From Hyphomicrobiales bacterium (GTDB lineage: Bacteria > Pseudomonadota > Alphaproteobacteria > Rhizobiales > Beijerinckiaceae), in assembly GCA_900473415.1 (NCBI GenBank), contig UCLR01000005.1:124001-188000 (forward strand): a stretch of 64,000 nucleotides of DNA. Reading direction: 5' to 3'. Shown one piece after another: positions 54,356 to 62,583 of the stretch. Position 1 is the stretch's first letter; each line of letters opens with the position of its first letter. The translations under genes and the position numbers were made by a program. The notes beneath the pieces are model-generated. The model ran no database searches. It saw nothing but the letters and a program-made list of their open reading frames with translations, and was not told the origin of the DNA.

Positions 54356-54699
54356 GACAGGCGACTTTCGCGAAAGAGAGCCCCGCCTAGCGGCTTGGCG
54401 TGACGGAGGTGGTATTGGTTGCGGGTTGCTCTGTGATCAGCAGCTTATCGAGTTCGGCATCGGCTGGCTCCACTTGCTCCCGTTTTGATCGGCGACGGGC
54501 GATCTTAGCGAGTGCCGTTTGGGTGGAGGCCGCTGAACGCTATGATTTATGTCCGGCCGCCATTCAGTGCGCTTATATCCCCGTTCGTGAGGGCGCCCCG
54601 TTTGGCAACCCTTGTCCATCGCGGCATTCACTCGGACCGGGTTGCCAATGACTGCGAACAGGCGGGGATTGCGGCCCAGCTGACAGGGGGGCGAGCGCC
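54356..54699. other. Intergenic region between two catabolic modules
   Basis: These 344 bases separate the deacetylase-fold gene from the ABC ATPase gene, both on the minus strand. Open frames are short and carry no recognised motif. It should hold the promoter of the leftward module starting at 54355. I see no repeat or RNA gene in it. Confidence 0.4.
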
Positions 54700-55518
54700 T
54701 CAATGCCGGACCGCCTTGATGAAGGCGCGCGTGCGGGCTTCCTTCGGCTCGGTGAGGATGGCCTGTGACGGGCCCAATTCGACGATCTGGCCCTGGTCCA
54801 TGAATGCGACCCGATGGCCGACGTCCCGCGCGAAGCCGAGTTCATGCGTCACGACGATCATGGTCATGCCGGTCAAGGCGAGATCGCGCATCACGAGCAG
54901 CACCTCGGCGACGAGTTCCGGGTCGAGCGCGGACGTCGGCTCGTCGAAGAGCAGAAGCTCTGGCTGCATCGCGAGTGAGCGGGCGATGGCGACGCGCTGC
55001 TGCTGGCCACCCGAGAGCTGAGAGGGATAGGCGTCGCGCTTGTCGGCAAGCCCAACGCGTTCCAGCAGCGCGTGCGCCCGCTCGCGGGCCTGCGCGGCCG
55101 GCTGCTTCAGCACCTGCACGGGCCCCTCGATGATATTCTGGGTCGCGGTGAGATGCGGGAAGAGGTTGAACCGCTGGAACACCATGCCGATCGAACGGCG
55201 CTGACGAGCAATCGCCTTGTCATCGAGCTCGTGGAGCTGGTTGCCGACCTGCCGGAAACCGACGCGCTCGCCGGAGACGAACAGCGCACCGCCGTCGATG
55301 CGCTCGAGCTGGTTGATGCAGCGCAGGAAGGTGCTCTTGCCGGAGCCCGAAGGCCCGATGATGCAGAGCACTTCACCCTTCTGCACGGCCAGGTCGATGC
55401 CCTTCAGGACCTTGACAGCGCCAAAGTGCTTCTGGACGTTGCGGGCGAGGACGAGTGGAGCGCCAGGGGCGAGGTGATCGGCATCGACCGCACCAACCGG
55501 GGGAAGACTGGTTTCCAT
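54700..55518 (-). CDS. Polar amino-acid ABC transporter ATP-binding protein (GlnQ/HisP type)
   Basis: A 272-residue ATPase. Walker A is GPSGSGKST, followed by [14 protein letters not shown]. The Q-loop is [19 protein letters not shown], the signature LSGGQQQR, Walker [17 protein letters not shown] and the H-loop [12 protein letters not shown], all typical of the GlnQ group. A GGAG site precedes the ATG at 55518. It follows the permease gene after 11 bases. The matching binding protein is probably the one at 61705-62538. Confidence 0.94.
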   Translation of the reverse strand: METSLPPVGAVDADHLAPGAPLVLARNVQKHFGAVKVLKGIDLAVQKGEVLCIIGPSGSGKSTFLRCINQLERIDGGALFVSGERVGFRQVGNQLHELDDKAIARQRRSIGMVFQRFNLFPHLTATQNIIEGPVQVLKQPAAQARERAHALLERVGLADKRDAYPSQLSGGQQQRVAIARSLAMQPELLLFDEPTSALDPELVAEVLLVMRDLALTGMTMIVVTHELGFARDVGHRVAFMDQGQIVELGPSQAILTEPKEARTRAFIKAVRH

Positions 55519-55529
55519 CGTGCTTCTCC

Positions 55530-56363
55530 TCAGCGGCCAGGCGAGCGCGCCACGCCACGCTCGAAATAGGCCTCCACCCGTCCCTGGATCAGGCTGAGAA
55601 CCGTCACCACGATCAGGTACCAGAAGGCCGCGACGAGCAGCAGCTCGATGACCCGCGAATTGGCGTAGTAGATGCTCTGGGCGCTGTGCAGCACCTCTGC
55701 GAACTGCACGACGCTGGCGAGCGAGGTGAGCTTCACCATGCCGATGAACTCGTTGCCGACCGGCGGCACGATCACGCGCATCGCCTGCGGCATGATGATC
55801 CGTCGCAGCAACTGCAGCCGCGTCATGCCCAGCGTCTGGGCCGCCTCGTACTGGCCCTGATCGACCGAGAGCAGGCCGGCGCGGACGACTTCGGCAGTGA
55901 AGGCACCCTGTTGGATGCCGAGCCCCAGCAGCGCCGCCACGAAGGGGGTCATCGCATCGACGGTCTTCCAGCTGGCGATGCCCGGAATGCCGATCGTCGG
56001 GAAGACCAGAGCGAGATTGTACCAGAGCAGAAGCTGCAGCAGCACCGGGATGGCGCGAAAGAACCAGATATAGCCGAGCGCCGTGGTCGACAGTACGGGA
56101 TTGGCGGACAGGCGCATGATCGCGAAGAGGACACCGAGTGCAAGACCCAGCACCATCGCGAGAATGGCCATGACGATCGTGTTGGCGAGCCCCTCCATGA
56201 TCGTCCGCACGGTCAGGAAGCGGCCGACATAGCTCCATTCGATCTGCCCGACCACGAAGGCGTGGACGATGGCGGCCAAGGCGAGCAGGACGAGGGCGGC
56301 GCCAATGAGCCTGCCGTAATGGCGCCGGGGAACGATGACGAGATTGTCCGGATCGGTGTTCAT
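55530..56363 (-). CDS. Polar amino-acid ABC transporter permease (HisM/GlnP family)
   Basis: A 277-residue permease with about five membrane helices. It contains the N-terminal amphipathic segment ([20 protein letters not shown]), [19 protein letters not shown], and the EAA loop [20 protein letters not shown]. Only one permease gene is present, so the transporter would be a homodimer. The gene starts 354 bases from the arginase-fold gene, a gap that may carry its own promoter. Confidence 0.93.
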   Translation of the reverse strand: MNTDPDNLVIVPRRHYGRLIGAALVLLALAAIVHAFVVGQIEWSYVGRFLTVRTIMEGLANTIVMAILAMVLGLALGVLFAIMRLSANPVLSTTALGYIWFFRAIPVLLQLLLWYNLALVFPTIGIPGIASWKTVDAMTPFVAALLGLGIQQGAFTAEVVRAGLLSVDQGQYEAAQTLGMTRLQLLRRIIMPQAMRVIVPPVGNEFIGMVKLTSLASVVQFAEVLHSAQSIYYANSRVIELLLVAAFWYLIVVTVLSLIQGRVEAYFERGVARSPGR

Positions 56364-56717
56364 GGTGCTCCTGTCCGCATGGCCGTCGGGCCTCTGCGTC
56401 GTTCCTCAACGATGCTGCCGGGCGAGCGGCCTGGGATGAGTGCCGGGCGGGGGCGGCGTGGCCGTGCCGCTCCGGTCGATGCGCGACGGTTCCGGTGCGT
56501 CACCATGATCGCAAGGCGGACAGCACGACCTGATGCCGCTCGAAGGCGTCGGGAGGCCGCTCCGTCGTTCTGCCGTCTCCGCCCAATCCGGACTGCCGAT
56601 ACCCGCAGCGGGCCGGGGCGGAAGGCGGTGAGAATGGCGGCAAATGAGCGACCTTCATGCGTGCACCTCCGTGCGGCCTCGGGCAGCAATATTCCTGCCA
56701 CCCGAGGCCGGGGCCGT
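56364..56717. other. Intergenic region between arginase-fold and ABC permease genes
   Basis: These 354 bases are GC-rich and hold no supported gene; the open frames across them show no motif. Since all flanking genes run leftward, a secondary promoter for the ABC genes or an eroded gene are both possible. Confidence 0.35.
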
Positions 56718-57785
56718 TCAGGCCCCCTTGCCGATTTTGCGCATGGCCAGTCCGGCCATGAAGTACATCATCACGTAGACGATCACCCGGTAGGTCACGG
56801 CCGAACCCGGAGGAATGCAGATGAAGGAGAGGGCGTCGGCGCCGCGCCTGCCGCATTCATGGCCGAGCCGGATCGCCTCGTAGTCGGTCATGCCGATAGG
56901 CTCGGCGAGCTCTCCCAGCATGTCGCCATCGGAAGGGCCGGCCCCGCCAAGCACGTCCATGTCGAAATGGCAGTAGACGGCATCCGAACCGGCAAAGGCC
57001 TGGTCGAGATTCTTGACGCAGCCCTCGATGCCAAGCTCGGTGCGGATCTTCCACATCGGCATGAAGTTGGCGCCCTCGCCGACATAGCGCCGGATCGTGG
57101 CAGGGTCTTCGAGCATGCCGCGCTCGCCGATCTCGACGAGATGCGGAATGCTCATGTTCGGACAGTCGCGATAGAGCTTGTCTTTCCAGTTGGTCGAGCC
57201 GGCGATATGCGGGCTCATCGTCGCCCAATCATAGGGCCAGGCGTCCCAATGGGTGTCGAGGCTGACCATCCCGACAGGTCCCTTGACCCTGTCGGCCACC
57301 GGCTTGCCGACGGCATAGGAGCCGCAGGGAGAGTTCTGGCCGATGACGATCGGAACCGCGCCGACATCGAGCGCGTCGTTGACCTTCCGGAGCGTGGCCT
57401 CCTGGGCTTCGAGGATCTTCTCCACGGTGCCCTCGTAGCTGGTCTCAGGCGGGATGTTGGCGTCGCCATAGTCGACGACCTTGAGATGCTCGAAGACGTC
57501 GAGGTCGAAATCCTGGATATAGCCGGAGCGGTAACGGATCGATTGCTGGCGGACATGCTTCGTCGCGACGATCCACTCATCCTTGTCGACGCCGCTGTAC
57601 TGGCGGCCGAAGCCGGCGACGAAAGGCGCGCCGATGATCACGACGTCGGCACCTTCCAAATCCTTCTTCGTCACCGCATGCGGCACGCCGAGGAAGGTCG
57701 GCATGTCTTCCTTGATCCGCGGGAAATGCGTGGTGCGCCAGACCTTGCCGCGGAAGGTCGCGTCCCAACCGGGATAATGAGGCAT
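56718..57785 (-). CDS. Arginase/agmatinase (ureohydrolase) family protein with altered metal site
   Basis: A 355-residue protein of the ureohydrolase fold. Two of the three manganese motifs are normal: SLDTHWDA (Asp177, His179, Asp181) and HFDMDVLGGAGP (Asp275, Asp277). The first, usually GGDHS, reads GQNSP at 149-153, so the His that binds the more exposed metal is missing. Enzymes of the fold hydrolyse guanidino or formimino groups; with one metal site damaged the reaction may differ. It is two bases after the DctP-like gene, so they are co-transcribed. Confidence 0.82.
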   Translation of the reverse strand: MPHYPGWDATFRGKVWRTTHFPRIKEDMPTFLGVPHAVTKKDLEGADVVIIGAPFVAGFGRQYSGVDKDEWIVATKHVRQQSIRYRSGYIQDFDLDVFEHLKVVDYGDANIPPETSYEGTVEKILEAQEATLRKVNDALDVGAVPIVIGQNSPCGSYAVGKPVADRVKGPVGMVSLDTHWDAWPYDWATMSPHIAGSTNWKDKLYRDCPNMSIPHLVEIGERGMLEDPATIRRYVGEGANFMPMWKIRTELGIEGCVKNLDQAFAGSDAVYCHFDMDVLGGAGPSDGDMLGELAEPIGMTDYEAIRLGHECGRRGADALSFICIPPGSAVTYRVIVYVMMYFMAGLAMRKIGKGA

Positions 57786-57787
57786 CT

Positions 57788-58747
57788 TCAGAACTCCTGG
57801 GGAAGTGACGGGTGGCCGCGAAGAGCCAGGGCCGCCTCATAGGTGTCGCGCGCCGCGGCATGGCCGGCGGCGACGAGCGAATCGACATGGGCCTCGACAG
57901 CGGGCGCCGCGATGCCGCGCCAGCGTGCGAGTTCCTCGGAAGATAGCGCGCCCATCACCTGGCCTTCTGCCAGGCCCAAGGCGCGACCGGGCGCCTCCCA
58001 GGCTTGCCACCAAGCCGGGAATTGACGGGCGAGAGCCGCCCCGGAGCAGCTTTCCAGCGCGTCCTGCGCCCGGGGCGCGAGCCTGCGCCAGCTTTCGCCG
58101 TTCATCACGAAATAGAGCGGCGAGACATAGAGCTTGGTGTCGGTGTGGTGTCGGAAGATCCTGTCGGTGCCGGTATAGGCGACCACATCCCAGGCCATCA
58201 CGGCGCCGTCGATGAGCCCATCTTCGGCTGCGGCCCGGATATTCGGCGGGGTCAGCGGCACGGGCTCGGCCCCCAGGCGCCGCAGCGCCGCTTCCATCGG
58301 GCCCGCCGGGCAGCGCAGGCGCAGGCCTCGCAATTGCTCCAGCCGCGTGACCAGTTCGTCGCGCGTGTGCAGGACGCCGCCGGAATCGGCATGCAGAGCC
58401 AGAACCTTCAGTCCCGCATATTCCGGCGCCAGATGCGCATCGAGCAGGTCGTTCAGGAGGCGCGTCCCCTCGGCAGAGGACGAGGCCATGAAAGGCAGGT
58501 TCATCAGCGTCGTCAGCGGAAAGCGCCCTTCGGGCAGCCCTCCCGGTGAGTGGGCGACATCCACGGTGCCGGCGACGACCTGTGCATACTGGTTCTCGAG
58601 CTTGCCGAAGGGGCTCGTGCCGGAGAGGACCTCCACGGCGAGCGCGCCGCCCGCCGCTGCTTCGACGGCCTTCGCCCAGGGGGCGATGAAGTCGGTGTGG
58701 CTGCCGTGGTCCTCCGGCATGTAGTGGCTGACGCGAATGCGATCCAT
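57788..58747 (-). CDS. TRAP-type DctP-like solute-binding protein lacking a signal peptide
   Basis: A 319-residue protein with the DctP fold: SHYMPEDHGSHTDFIAPWA at the start, KLENQYAQVVAGTVDVAHS, LRGLRLRCPAGPMEAALRRL (with the substrate-binding arginine) and AAEDGLIDGAVMAWDVV. Periplasmic DctP proteins need a signal peptide; here the ATG at 58747 opens directly on the first beta strand, and only 5 bases separate it from the preceding stop. No DctQ or DctM membrane genes are nearby. It may be a cytoplasmic ligand-binding protein, or the signal peptide was lost. Confidence 0.78.
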   Translation of the reverse strand: MDRIRVSHYMPEDHGSHTDFIAPWAKAVEAAAGGALAVEVLSGTSPFGKLENQYAQVVAGTVDVAHSPGGLPEGRFPLTTLMNLPFMASSSAEGTRLLNDLLDAHLAPEYAGLKVLALHADSGGVLHTRDELVTRLEQLRGLRLRCPAGPMEAALRRLGAEPVPLTPPNIRAAAEDGLIDGAVMAWDVVAYTGTDRIFRHHTDTKLYVSPLYFVMNGESWRRLAPRAQDALESCSGAALARQFPAWWQAWEAPGRALGLAEGQVMGALSSEELARWRGIAAPAVEAHVDSLVAAGHAAARDTYEAALALRGHPSLPQEF

Positions 58748-58752
58748 CGCCG

Positions 58753-59652
58753 TCAGACCGGAGCGTCGGCCGGGCGCGGCTCGGGCCAGTAGGGCAGCTC
58801 GTCGCGACGCGGCGTCCAGGCGCCGCTCGCCACGACTTTGCGGACATGGGCGGCGATCTCGTCCAGCGAGGCGAACCAGACGTCGCCCTTCTCGTGCATG
58901 TAGTCGATCAGCTCGACCATGGCGTCAGCGCGCGACAGCCGGCCCGAGACGAAGGGATGCCAGACCGTGATCCAATGCCCGCCATGCCGCCATGCCGCGT
59001 CGAACTCGGCCCGGAATACCTCCATGGCGCGCTGCGGCGAGGCGATCGGCAGCATGTAGTTGAATTCGCCGAGGCAGACATATTGCATCCAGTCGTCGAG
59101 AACGACGTCGGACGGCAGCTCGACCAGATCGCCCTGCTTGTTGCCGATGAGATAGGGCACGTCGCCGCCCATCAGCGAGGCGTCGTAGGCGAAGCCTTCG
59201 GCCTGAAGCAGTTCGAGCGTGTTCTTCGAGAAGGCGAAGGCGGGGGCGCGGAAGCCGACCGGGCGCTGCCCTGTCAGCTTGACCAGTGCTTGGATGCCAA
59301 GACCGAGGCTTTGGGCCTCTTCGTCTCGGCTTTGCAGATTCGGGCGCTTGTGCAGATAGCCGTGGTGGCCGATCTCATGGCCGGCAGCGACGATCTTTTC
59401 CACGGCGTCGGGATAGGTTTCCGCGCACCAGCCGGGAACGAAGAAGGTCTGGCGCATCTCGTAACGGCGAAAGATCTCCAGCAGGCGCGGCACGGCCACC
59501 TGCGTGTCGTAGCGCAGCATCGATGACAGCGCGACGCGGTCCGGCGCCGTCTCGCGGAAGTTCACATGGAGCAGCGTCTCGGCGTCCATGTCGAAGGTGA
59601 AGGCGACCGCGCAGCGTTTGCCGTCTGGCCAGGGAATCGGGTTCTCGATCAT
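58753..59652 (-). CDS. Polysaccharide-deacetylase-fold hydrolase, PuuE/HpPgdA/cyclic-imidase type (second copy)
   Basis: A 299-residue cytoplasmic NodB-fold protein. The metal motif is FTFDMDAE (Asp21, Asp23), HEIGHHGYLHKRPN (His92, His96), with FRAPAFAFS and VWHPFVSGR. It is a paralogue of 53483-54355, with the same HEIGHHGY core. The ATG at 59652 gives the family start; an ATG at 59664 is an alternative that leaves less room for the AGAGGG site. It is the first gene of the leftward operon and divergent from the XRE-cupin regulator. Confidence 0.82.
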   Translation of the reverse strand: MIENPIPWPDGKRCAVAFTFDMDAETLLHVNFRETAPDRVALSSMLRYDTQVAVPRLLEIFRRYEMRQTFFVPGWCAETYPDAVEKIVAAGHEIGHHGYLHKRPNLQSRDEEAQSLGLGIQALVKLTGQRPVGFRAPAFAFSKNTLELLQAEGFAYDASLMGGDVPYLIGNKQGDLVELPSDVVLDDWMQYVCLGEFNYMLPIASPQRAMEVFRAEFDAAWRHGGHWITVWHPFVSGRLSRADAMVELIDYMHEKGDVWFASLDEIAAHVRKVVASGAWTPRRDELPYWPEPRPADAPV

Positions 59653-59807
59653 CGCAGGTGCCATCCCTCTGTGGCTGCGGAAGATCGCGCCGGGCGGGGC
59701 GAGACGCGCACATCCGTCGCCCGTATGCCCTCCCGGCTGGAACGTCCTTTGCTTGCCACCGACCATCTCCCCTTCGCTGGTTAGGACTGTCGCGGTCCAT
59801 TTCCTTG

Positions 59808-59826
59808 TTGTCAAGTTCATTGACAA
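59808..59826. promoter_or_regulatory. Perfect 6-7-6 palindrome in a divergent promoter
   Basis: TTGTCA at 59808-59813 and TGACAA at 59821-59826 are perfect inverted repeats with a 7-base spacer. The site lies 19 bases before the XRE-cupin start and 156 bases before the divergent hydrolase gene. It directly abuts the AAGGAG ribosome-binding sequence, so a protein bound here would block the regulator's own transcription. It is the best operator candidate of the window. Confidence 0.6.
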
Positions 59827-59844
59827 AGGAGAAAGTAACGCTGA

Positions 59845-60492
59845 ATGATCGCGATGCTTGGAGCCGGAGCTGCGATGGCAAACGAAGGTAAGGTGGCTGC
59901 GACGGATGTCGGCGGCGCGGTTGGCGCTGAAATCAAGATCGGCGGCAGGCTGCGGCATGCGCGGCTGATGAAGAGCATGAGTCTGAAGGACGTCGCCGCG
60001 GGCATCAGCGTTTCAGAGAGCTTCATCTCGAAACTGGAGAACGACAAGGTGCAGCCCTCGCTCGCGGTGCTGCATCGGCTGGTCGCCTTCCTCGGAATCA
60101 ACGTCGCGGCCATGTTCAGCAACGAAGGGGATGACAATGGCCCGCTCTTCGTCATGCGCGCGGGGGAGCGACCAACGATCAATACCCGGTTGCGGCAGAA
60201 TGCCGATGGCGTGGTGCTCGAACGGCTCATTCCGCAGACGCGCAACTCATTGCTGCAGGTCAACATCCACCAGGTCGTTCCCGGTGGCGGCAGTCACGGG
60301 CTGATCTCGCATGTCGGCGAAGAGATGGGTTACGTCCTCGAAGGCACGCTCGACCTGACGGTAGGCGACCAGACGCGCCGCCTCTTTGCCGGCGATTCCT
60401 TCTCGTTCCCATCGGAGGAGCCGCATGGCTACGCCAACCCCGGCGACGTCGTAGCGCGAATCTTGTGGGTCAACACGCCGCCCACCTTTTAG
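59845..60492 (+). CDS. XRE family transcriptional regulator with C-terminal cupin domain
   Basis: A 215-residue regulator. The helix-turn-helix is at about residues 33-90 (MSLKDVAAGISVSESFISKL, then QPSLAVLHRLVAFLGI). The C-terminal cupin_2 domain includes HQVVPGGGSHGLISHVGEEM, YVLEGTLDLTVGDQ and FSFPSEEPHGYAN. The arrangement is that of PuuR-type regulators, which sense polyamines or amino-acid-like ligands through the cupin. An ATG at 59875 is an alternative start. It probably controls both divergent arms of the island. Confidence 0.92.
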   Translation: MIAMLGAGAAMANEGKVAATDVGGAVGAEIKIGGRLRHARLMKSMSLKDVAAGISVSESFISKLENDKVQPSLAVLHRLVAFLGINVAAMFSNEGDDNGPLFVMRAGERPTINTRLRQNADGVVLERLIPQTRNSLLQVNIHQVVPGGGSHGLISHVGEEMGYVLEGTLDLTVGDQTRRLFAGDSFSFPSEEPHGYANPGDVVARILWVNTPPTF

Positions 60493-60594
60493 GCTGGGTG
60501 CTCAGATTCAAGTCAGTCGCTGATTGGGCAAGTTACTTGATTATAAATCATGGTGGCCCCATTGTCAGCAAACCCGAGAAAGCCAGGGGGATCG

Positions 60595-60681
60595 ATGATC
60601 CGCGTCAGTGAGGTTGCCCGCGTCCGCTTCGCCGGTCCGTGTCGCCCCGCCGGTGCGGCCGTCGACCCGTGCCCGTGCTGA
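60595..60681 (+). CDS. Possible 28-residue leader peptide with C-terminal cysteines
   Basis: The ATG at 60595 is preceded by AGGGGG at 60585-60590, an excellent ribosome-binding site. The 28-codon frame ends VDPCPC before TGA at 60679-60681, 15 bases ahead of the next gene. A Cys-Pro-rich tail and close spacing suggest translational coupling or a regulatory leader. No homologue is recognised and chance cannot be excluded. Confidence 0.35.
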   Translation: MIRVSEVARVRFAGPCRPAGAAVDPCPC

Positions 60682-60696
60682 GACAGGACACTGCAG

Positions 60697-61596
60697 ATGC
60701 CTTCGAACGTTCATCTCGTCATCAATGTCGACAGCGATCCGGACCCGGTCTCGGTCTATCAGGAAGATGCTTCGCTGCTGAAGAAATACGGCCGTATGCG
60801 CGAGATCCTGGCGGAGAAGGCGGGCGGCGCCGCGGCGTGGACCGTCCTGACGGGTCCGATCTGCCGCGACCGCTTCGTCGAGCCTCCGTTCACCGGGTTC
60901 TGGCGTGAGCTGACGGAGGATGGGGCTGACTTGGTGCTGCATCCCGAGGAGGACCTTTACGGACCGCCTCCCGGCCGGGAGCCCGGAACCTGCAGCTATT
61001 ACGACATCGATCACATGCGTCCGCTGATCCTGGAGAAGGCCCGGACGATGCGGGAACTCGGCATCCCGTTCGCAGCCTACCGCGGCGGCTATCACGGCTT
61101 CACCCCGGAGATCGGGGCGGCCGTGAAGGAGGCCGGCATCGGCATCGAGCTGTCCTGCGCGCCGGGCATCGTCTGGCAGGACAAGGCGGCGGCCTGGCAG
61201 GGCGCTCCGCTCACTGCCTACTACATGTCGGCCAGCGATCAGGCGCGCCCAGCGGCCGCGGACGAAACCGATGCGCTGTTCGAGATCCCCTGGGCCTGGG
61301 ACGCCGTGGCTCCGGGCACCGCGCGGCCTCGCGTCGTCGGCGAGAACTACATCATCAATGAGTTCTCGACCTTGCCGGCGATGCAGCGCGTCTGGGACGC
61401 GGTGGCCGCCCGCGCCGCCGCAACGCCCGAGCCCCAGATCGTCTCGATGGTCTGCCACACCTATACGATGGGGCAGCCCGAATACGAGGAGCGGCTCATG
61501 GCCATCCTCTCCTATGTCGCCGCGCACGGCGCCCGCTTCGTCACGCCGCGCGCGGCCAAGAGCCTGTTCGACGCTCGGTGCGCTGCTAACGCCTAG
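60697..61596 (+). CDS. Polysaccharide deacetylase-like protein with divergent metal motif
   Basis: A 299-residue soluble protein of the NodB/(beta/alpha)-barrel superfamily. The first motif is clear (INVDSDPD, Asp12 and Asp14). The second, normally HxxxH, reads HPEED (His82, Asp86), so one metal ligand is changed to Asp. YRGGYHGFTPEI near residue 128 corresponds to the R-A/G-P motif, and a C-terminal VCHTYTMG supplies the last histidine. It is more distant from the two PuuE-type copies. It lies between the regulator and the binding-protein gene on the plus strand, so it probably belongs to the same pathway. Confidence 0.7.
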   Translation: MPSNVHLVINVDSDPDPVSVYQEDASLLKKYGRMREILAEKAGGAAAWTVLTGPICRDRFVEPPFTGFWRELTEDGADLVLHPEEDLYGPPPGREPGTCSYYDIDHMRPLILEKARTMRELGIPFAAYRGGYHGFTPEIGAAVKEAGIGIELSCAPGIVWQDKAAAWQGAPLTAYYMSASDQARPAAADETDALFEIPWAWDAVAPGTARPRVVGENYIINEFSTLPAMQRVWDAVAARAAATPEPQIVSMVCHTYTMGQPEYEERLMAILSYVAAHGARFVTPRAAKSLFDARCAANA

Positions 61597-61598
61597 TT

Positions 61599-61620
61599 TC
61601 CGGCGCCGCATGGCGCCGGA
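61599..61620 (+). terminator. Strong hairpin between deacetylase-like and binding-protein genes
   Basis: TCCGGCGCC at 61599-61607 and GGCGCCGGA at 61612-61620 form a perfect 9-bp stem with a 4-base loop, starting two bases after the stop codon. No U run follows, so it may be a processing or stabilising structure for the downstream binding-protein mRNA rather than a full terminator. Confidence 0.5.
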
Positions 61621-61704
61621 CGGATGCGCCTGAATTTGCCCAACCGGTGCCGAGCGGAGGAAGAAGCCGCCGGTGCCGTCCGATTAGCCACAGTGGAGGT
61701 ACTC

Positions 61705-62538
61705 ATGCTCAAACAGTTCGTCTGCCGCGCCGCGCTTCTCGGCCTTGCCCTTTTGCCAGCCGCCGCTGCCGGCGCGGGCGAGATCCCCAAGGCCGTCAAG
61801 GACGCCGGCGTCCTCAAGCTTTCCATCAATGCGACCTACCCGCCGATGGAGTACAAGGATACGGAGACTGGCGCCTTCAAGGGGCTTGATATTGACCTCG
61901 TTGATGCGCTTGCGGCGAAGCTCGGCCTCAAGGTCGAGCGTACGGACGGGCTGTTCGCGCAGCTCACCCCGGCCCTGAACACCGGACGCACCGACTTTAT
62001 CCTGTCGGGCATGACCGACACGCCGCAGCGCCGTGAGACGATGGATTTCGTCAACTACATGCGCGCCGGCGCGATGTTCTATGTACTGACCAGCAGTACG
62101 ATCAAGGATCCGATCGAGCTATGCGGCAAGAAGATCGCAACGATCCGCTCGACGACCTATCCGGGGCAGGTCAAGGACTGGAGTGACGAGAACTGCGTCA
62201 AGGCCGGCAAGGGGCCGATCGAGGTCGTCGGCACCGAGAGCTCGCCGGATGCGCGACTGCAGCTGAAGCAGGGCCGCGTCGATGCCGCGGTACAGGGCGG
62301 CGAGACGATTCCCTTCACCAGCCAGCAAGAGGGCGGCGTCTACCGCGTCATCGGCAAGCCGCTGACGGTGGTCTACTACGGCGCGGCCTTCCGCAAGACT
62401 GACACTACCTTCCGCGACGCGATCGCCGACGCGCTGCAGGAACTTGTCAAAGATGGCACCTACGGAAAAATCTTCGCGAAATGGGAACTCAGCGACTCGG
62501 CGCTGCCCAGCATCATGATCAATAGCCAGCCGCGCTGA
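61705..62538 (+). CDS. Polar amino-acid ABC transporter substrate-binding protein
   Basis: A 277-residue periplasmic protein of the SBP_bac_3 family. A Sec signal peptide (LKQFVCRAALLGLALLPAAA) is followed by LKLSINATYPPMEYKDTET, GAFKGLDIDLVDALAAKLGL and TDFILSGMTDTPQRRETMDF, all family hallmarks. GGAGGT at 61695-61700 fixes the ATG at 61705. It has no permease or ATPase beside it; the GlnQ-type genes at 54700-56363 on the other arm are the likely partners. Confidence 0.93.
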   Translation: MLKQFVCRAALLGLALLPAAAAGAGEIPKAVKDAGVLKLSINATYPPMEYKDTETGAFKGLDIDLVDALAAKLGLKVERTDGLFAQLTPALNTGRTDFILSGMTDTPQRRETMDFVNYMRAGAMFYVLTSSTIKDPIELCGKKIATIRSTTYPGQVKDWSDENCVKAGKGPIEVVGTESSPDARLQLKQGRVDAAVQGGETIPFTSQQEGGVYRVIGKPLTVVYYGAAFRKTDTTFRDAIADALQELVKDGTYGKIFAKWELSDSALPSIMINSQPR

Positions 62539-62551
62539 TAGCAGTTGGAAA

Positions 62552-62583
62552 CGGAAGCTGCCGAACGGGCTTGGCGGCTTCCG
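62552..62583 (+). terminator. Hairpin downstream of the binding-protein gene
   Basis: CGGAAGCTGCC at 62552-62562 pairs with GGCGGCTTCCG at 62573-62583 (11 bp with one G-U pair) around a 10-base loop, 14 bases after the stop codon. It lacks a T run but sits where the rightward transcript should end before the IS30 remnant. Confidence 0.5.

Noticed and set aside
54700..56409. Single long minus-strand frame suggesting an ATPase-permease fusion
   Set aside because: The part upstream of 55518 reads out of frame with the permease; the permease has its own frame and start, and the ATPase has a good ribosome-binding site.
55455..57842. Plus-strand frame of 795 codons across the permease and arginase-fold genes
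   Set aside because: It spans several genes and an intergenic gap antisense, with Arg/Asp/His-rich low-complexity sequence; an artefact of GC-rich codon bias.
60529..60539. Small palindrome CAAGT-T-ACTTG upstream of the deacetylase-like gene
   Set aside because: Only 11 bases long and without a second copy of matching spacing; not strong enough to list as a regulatory site.
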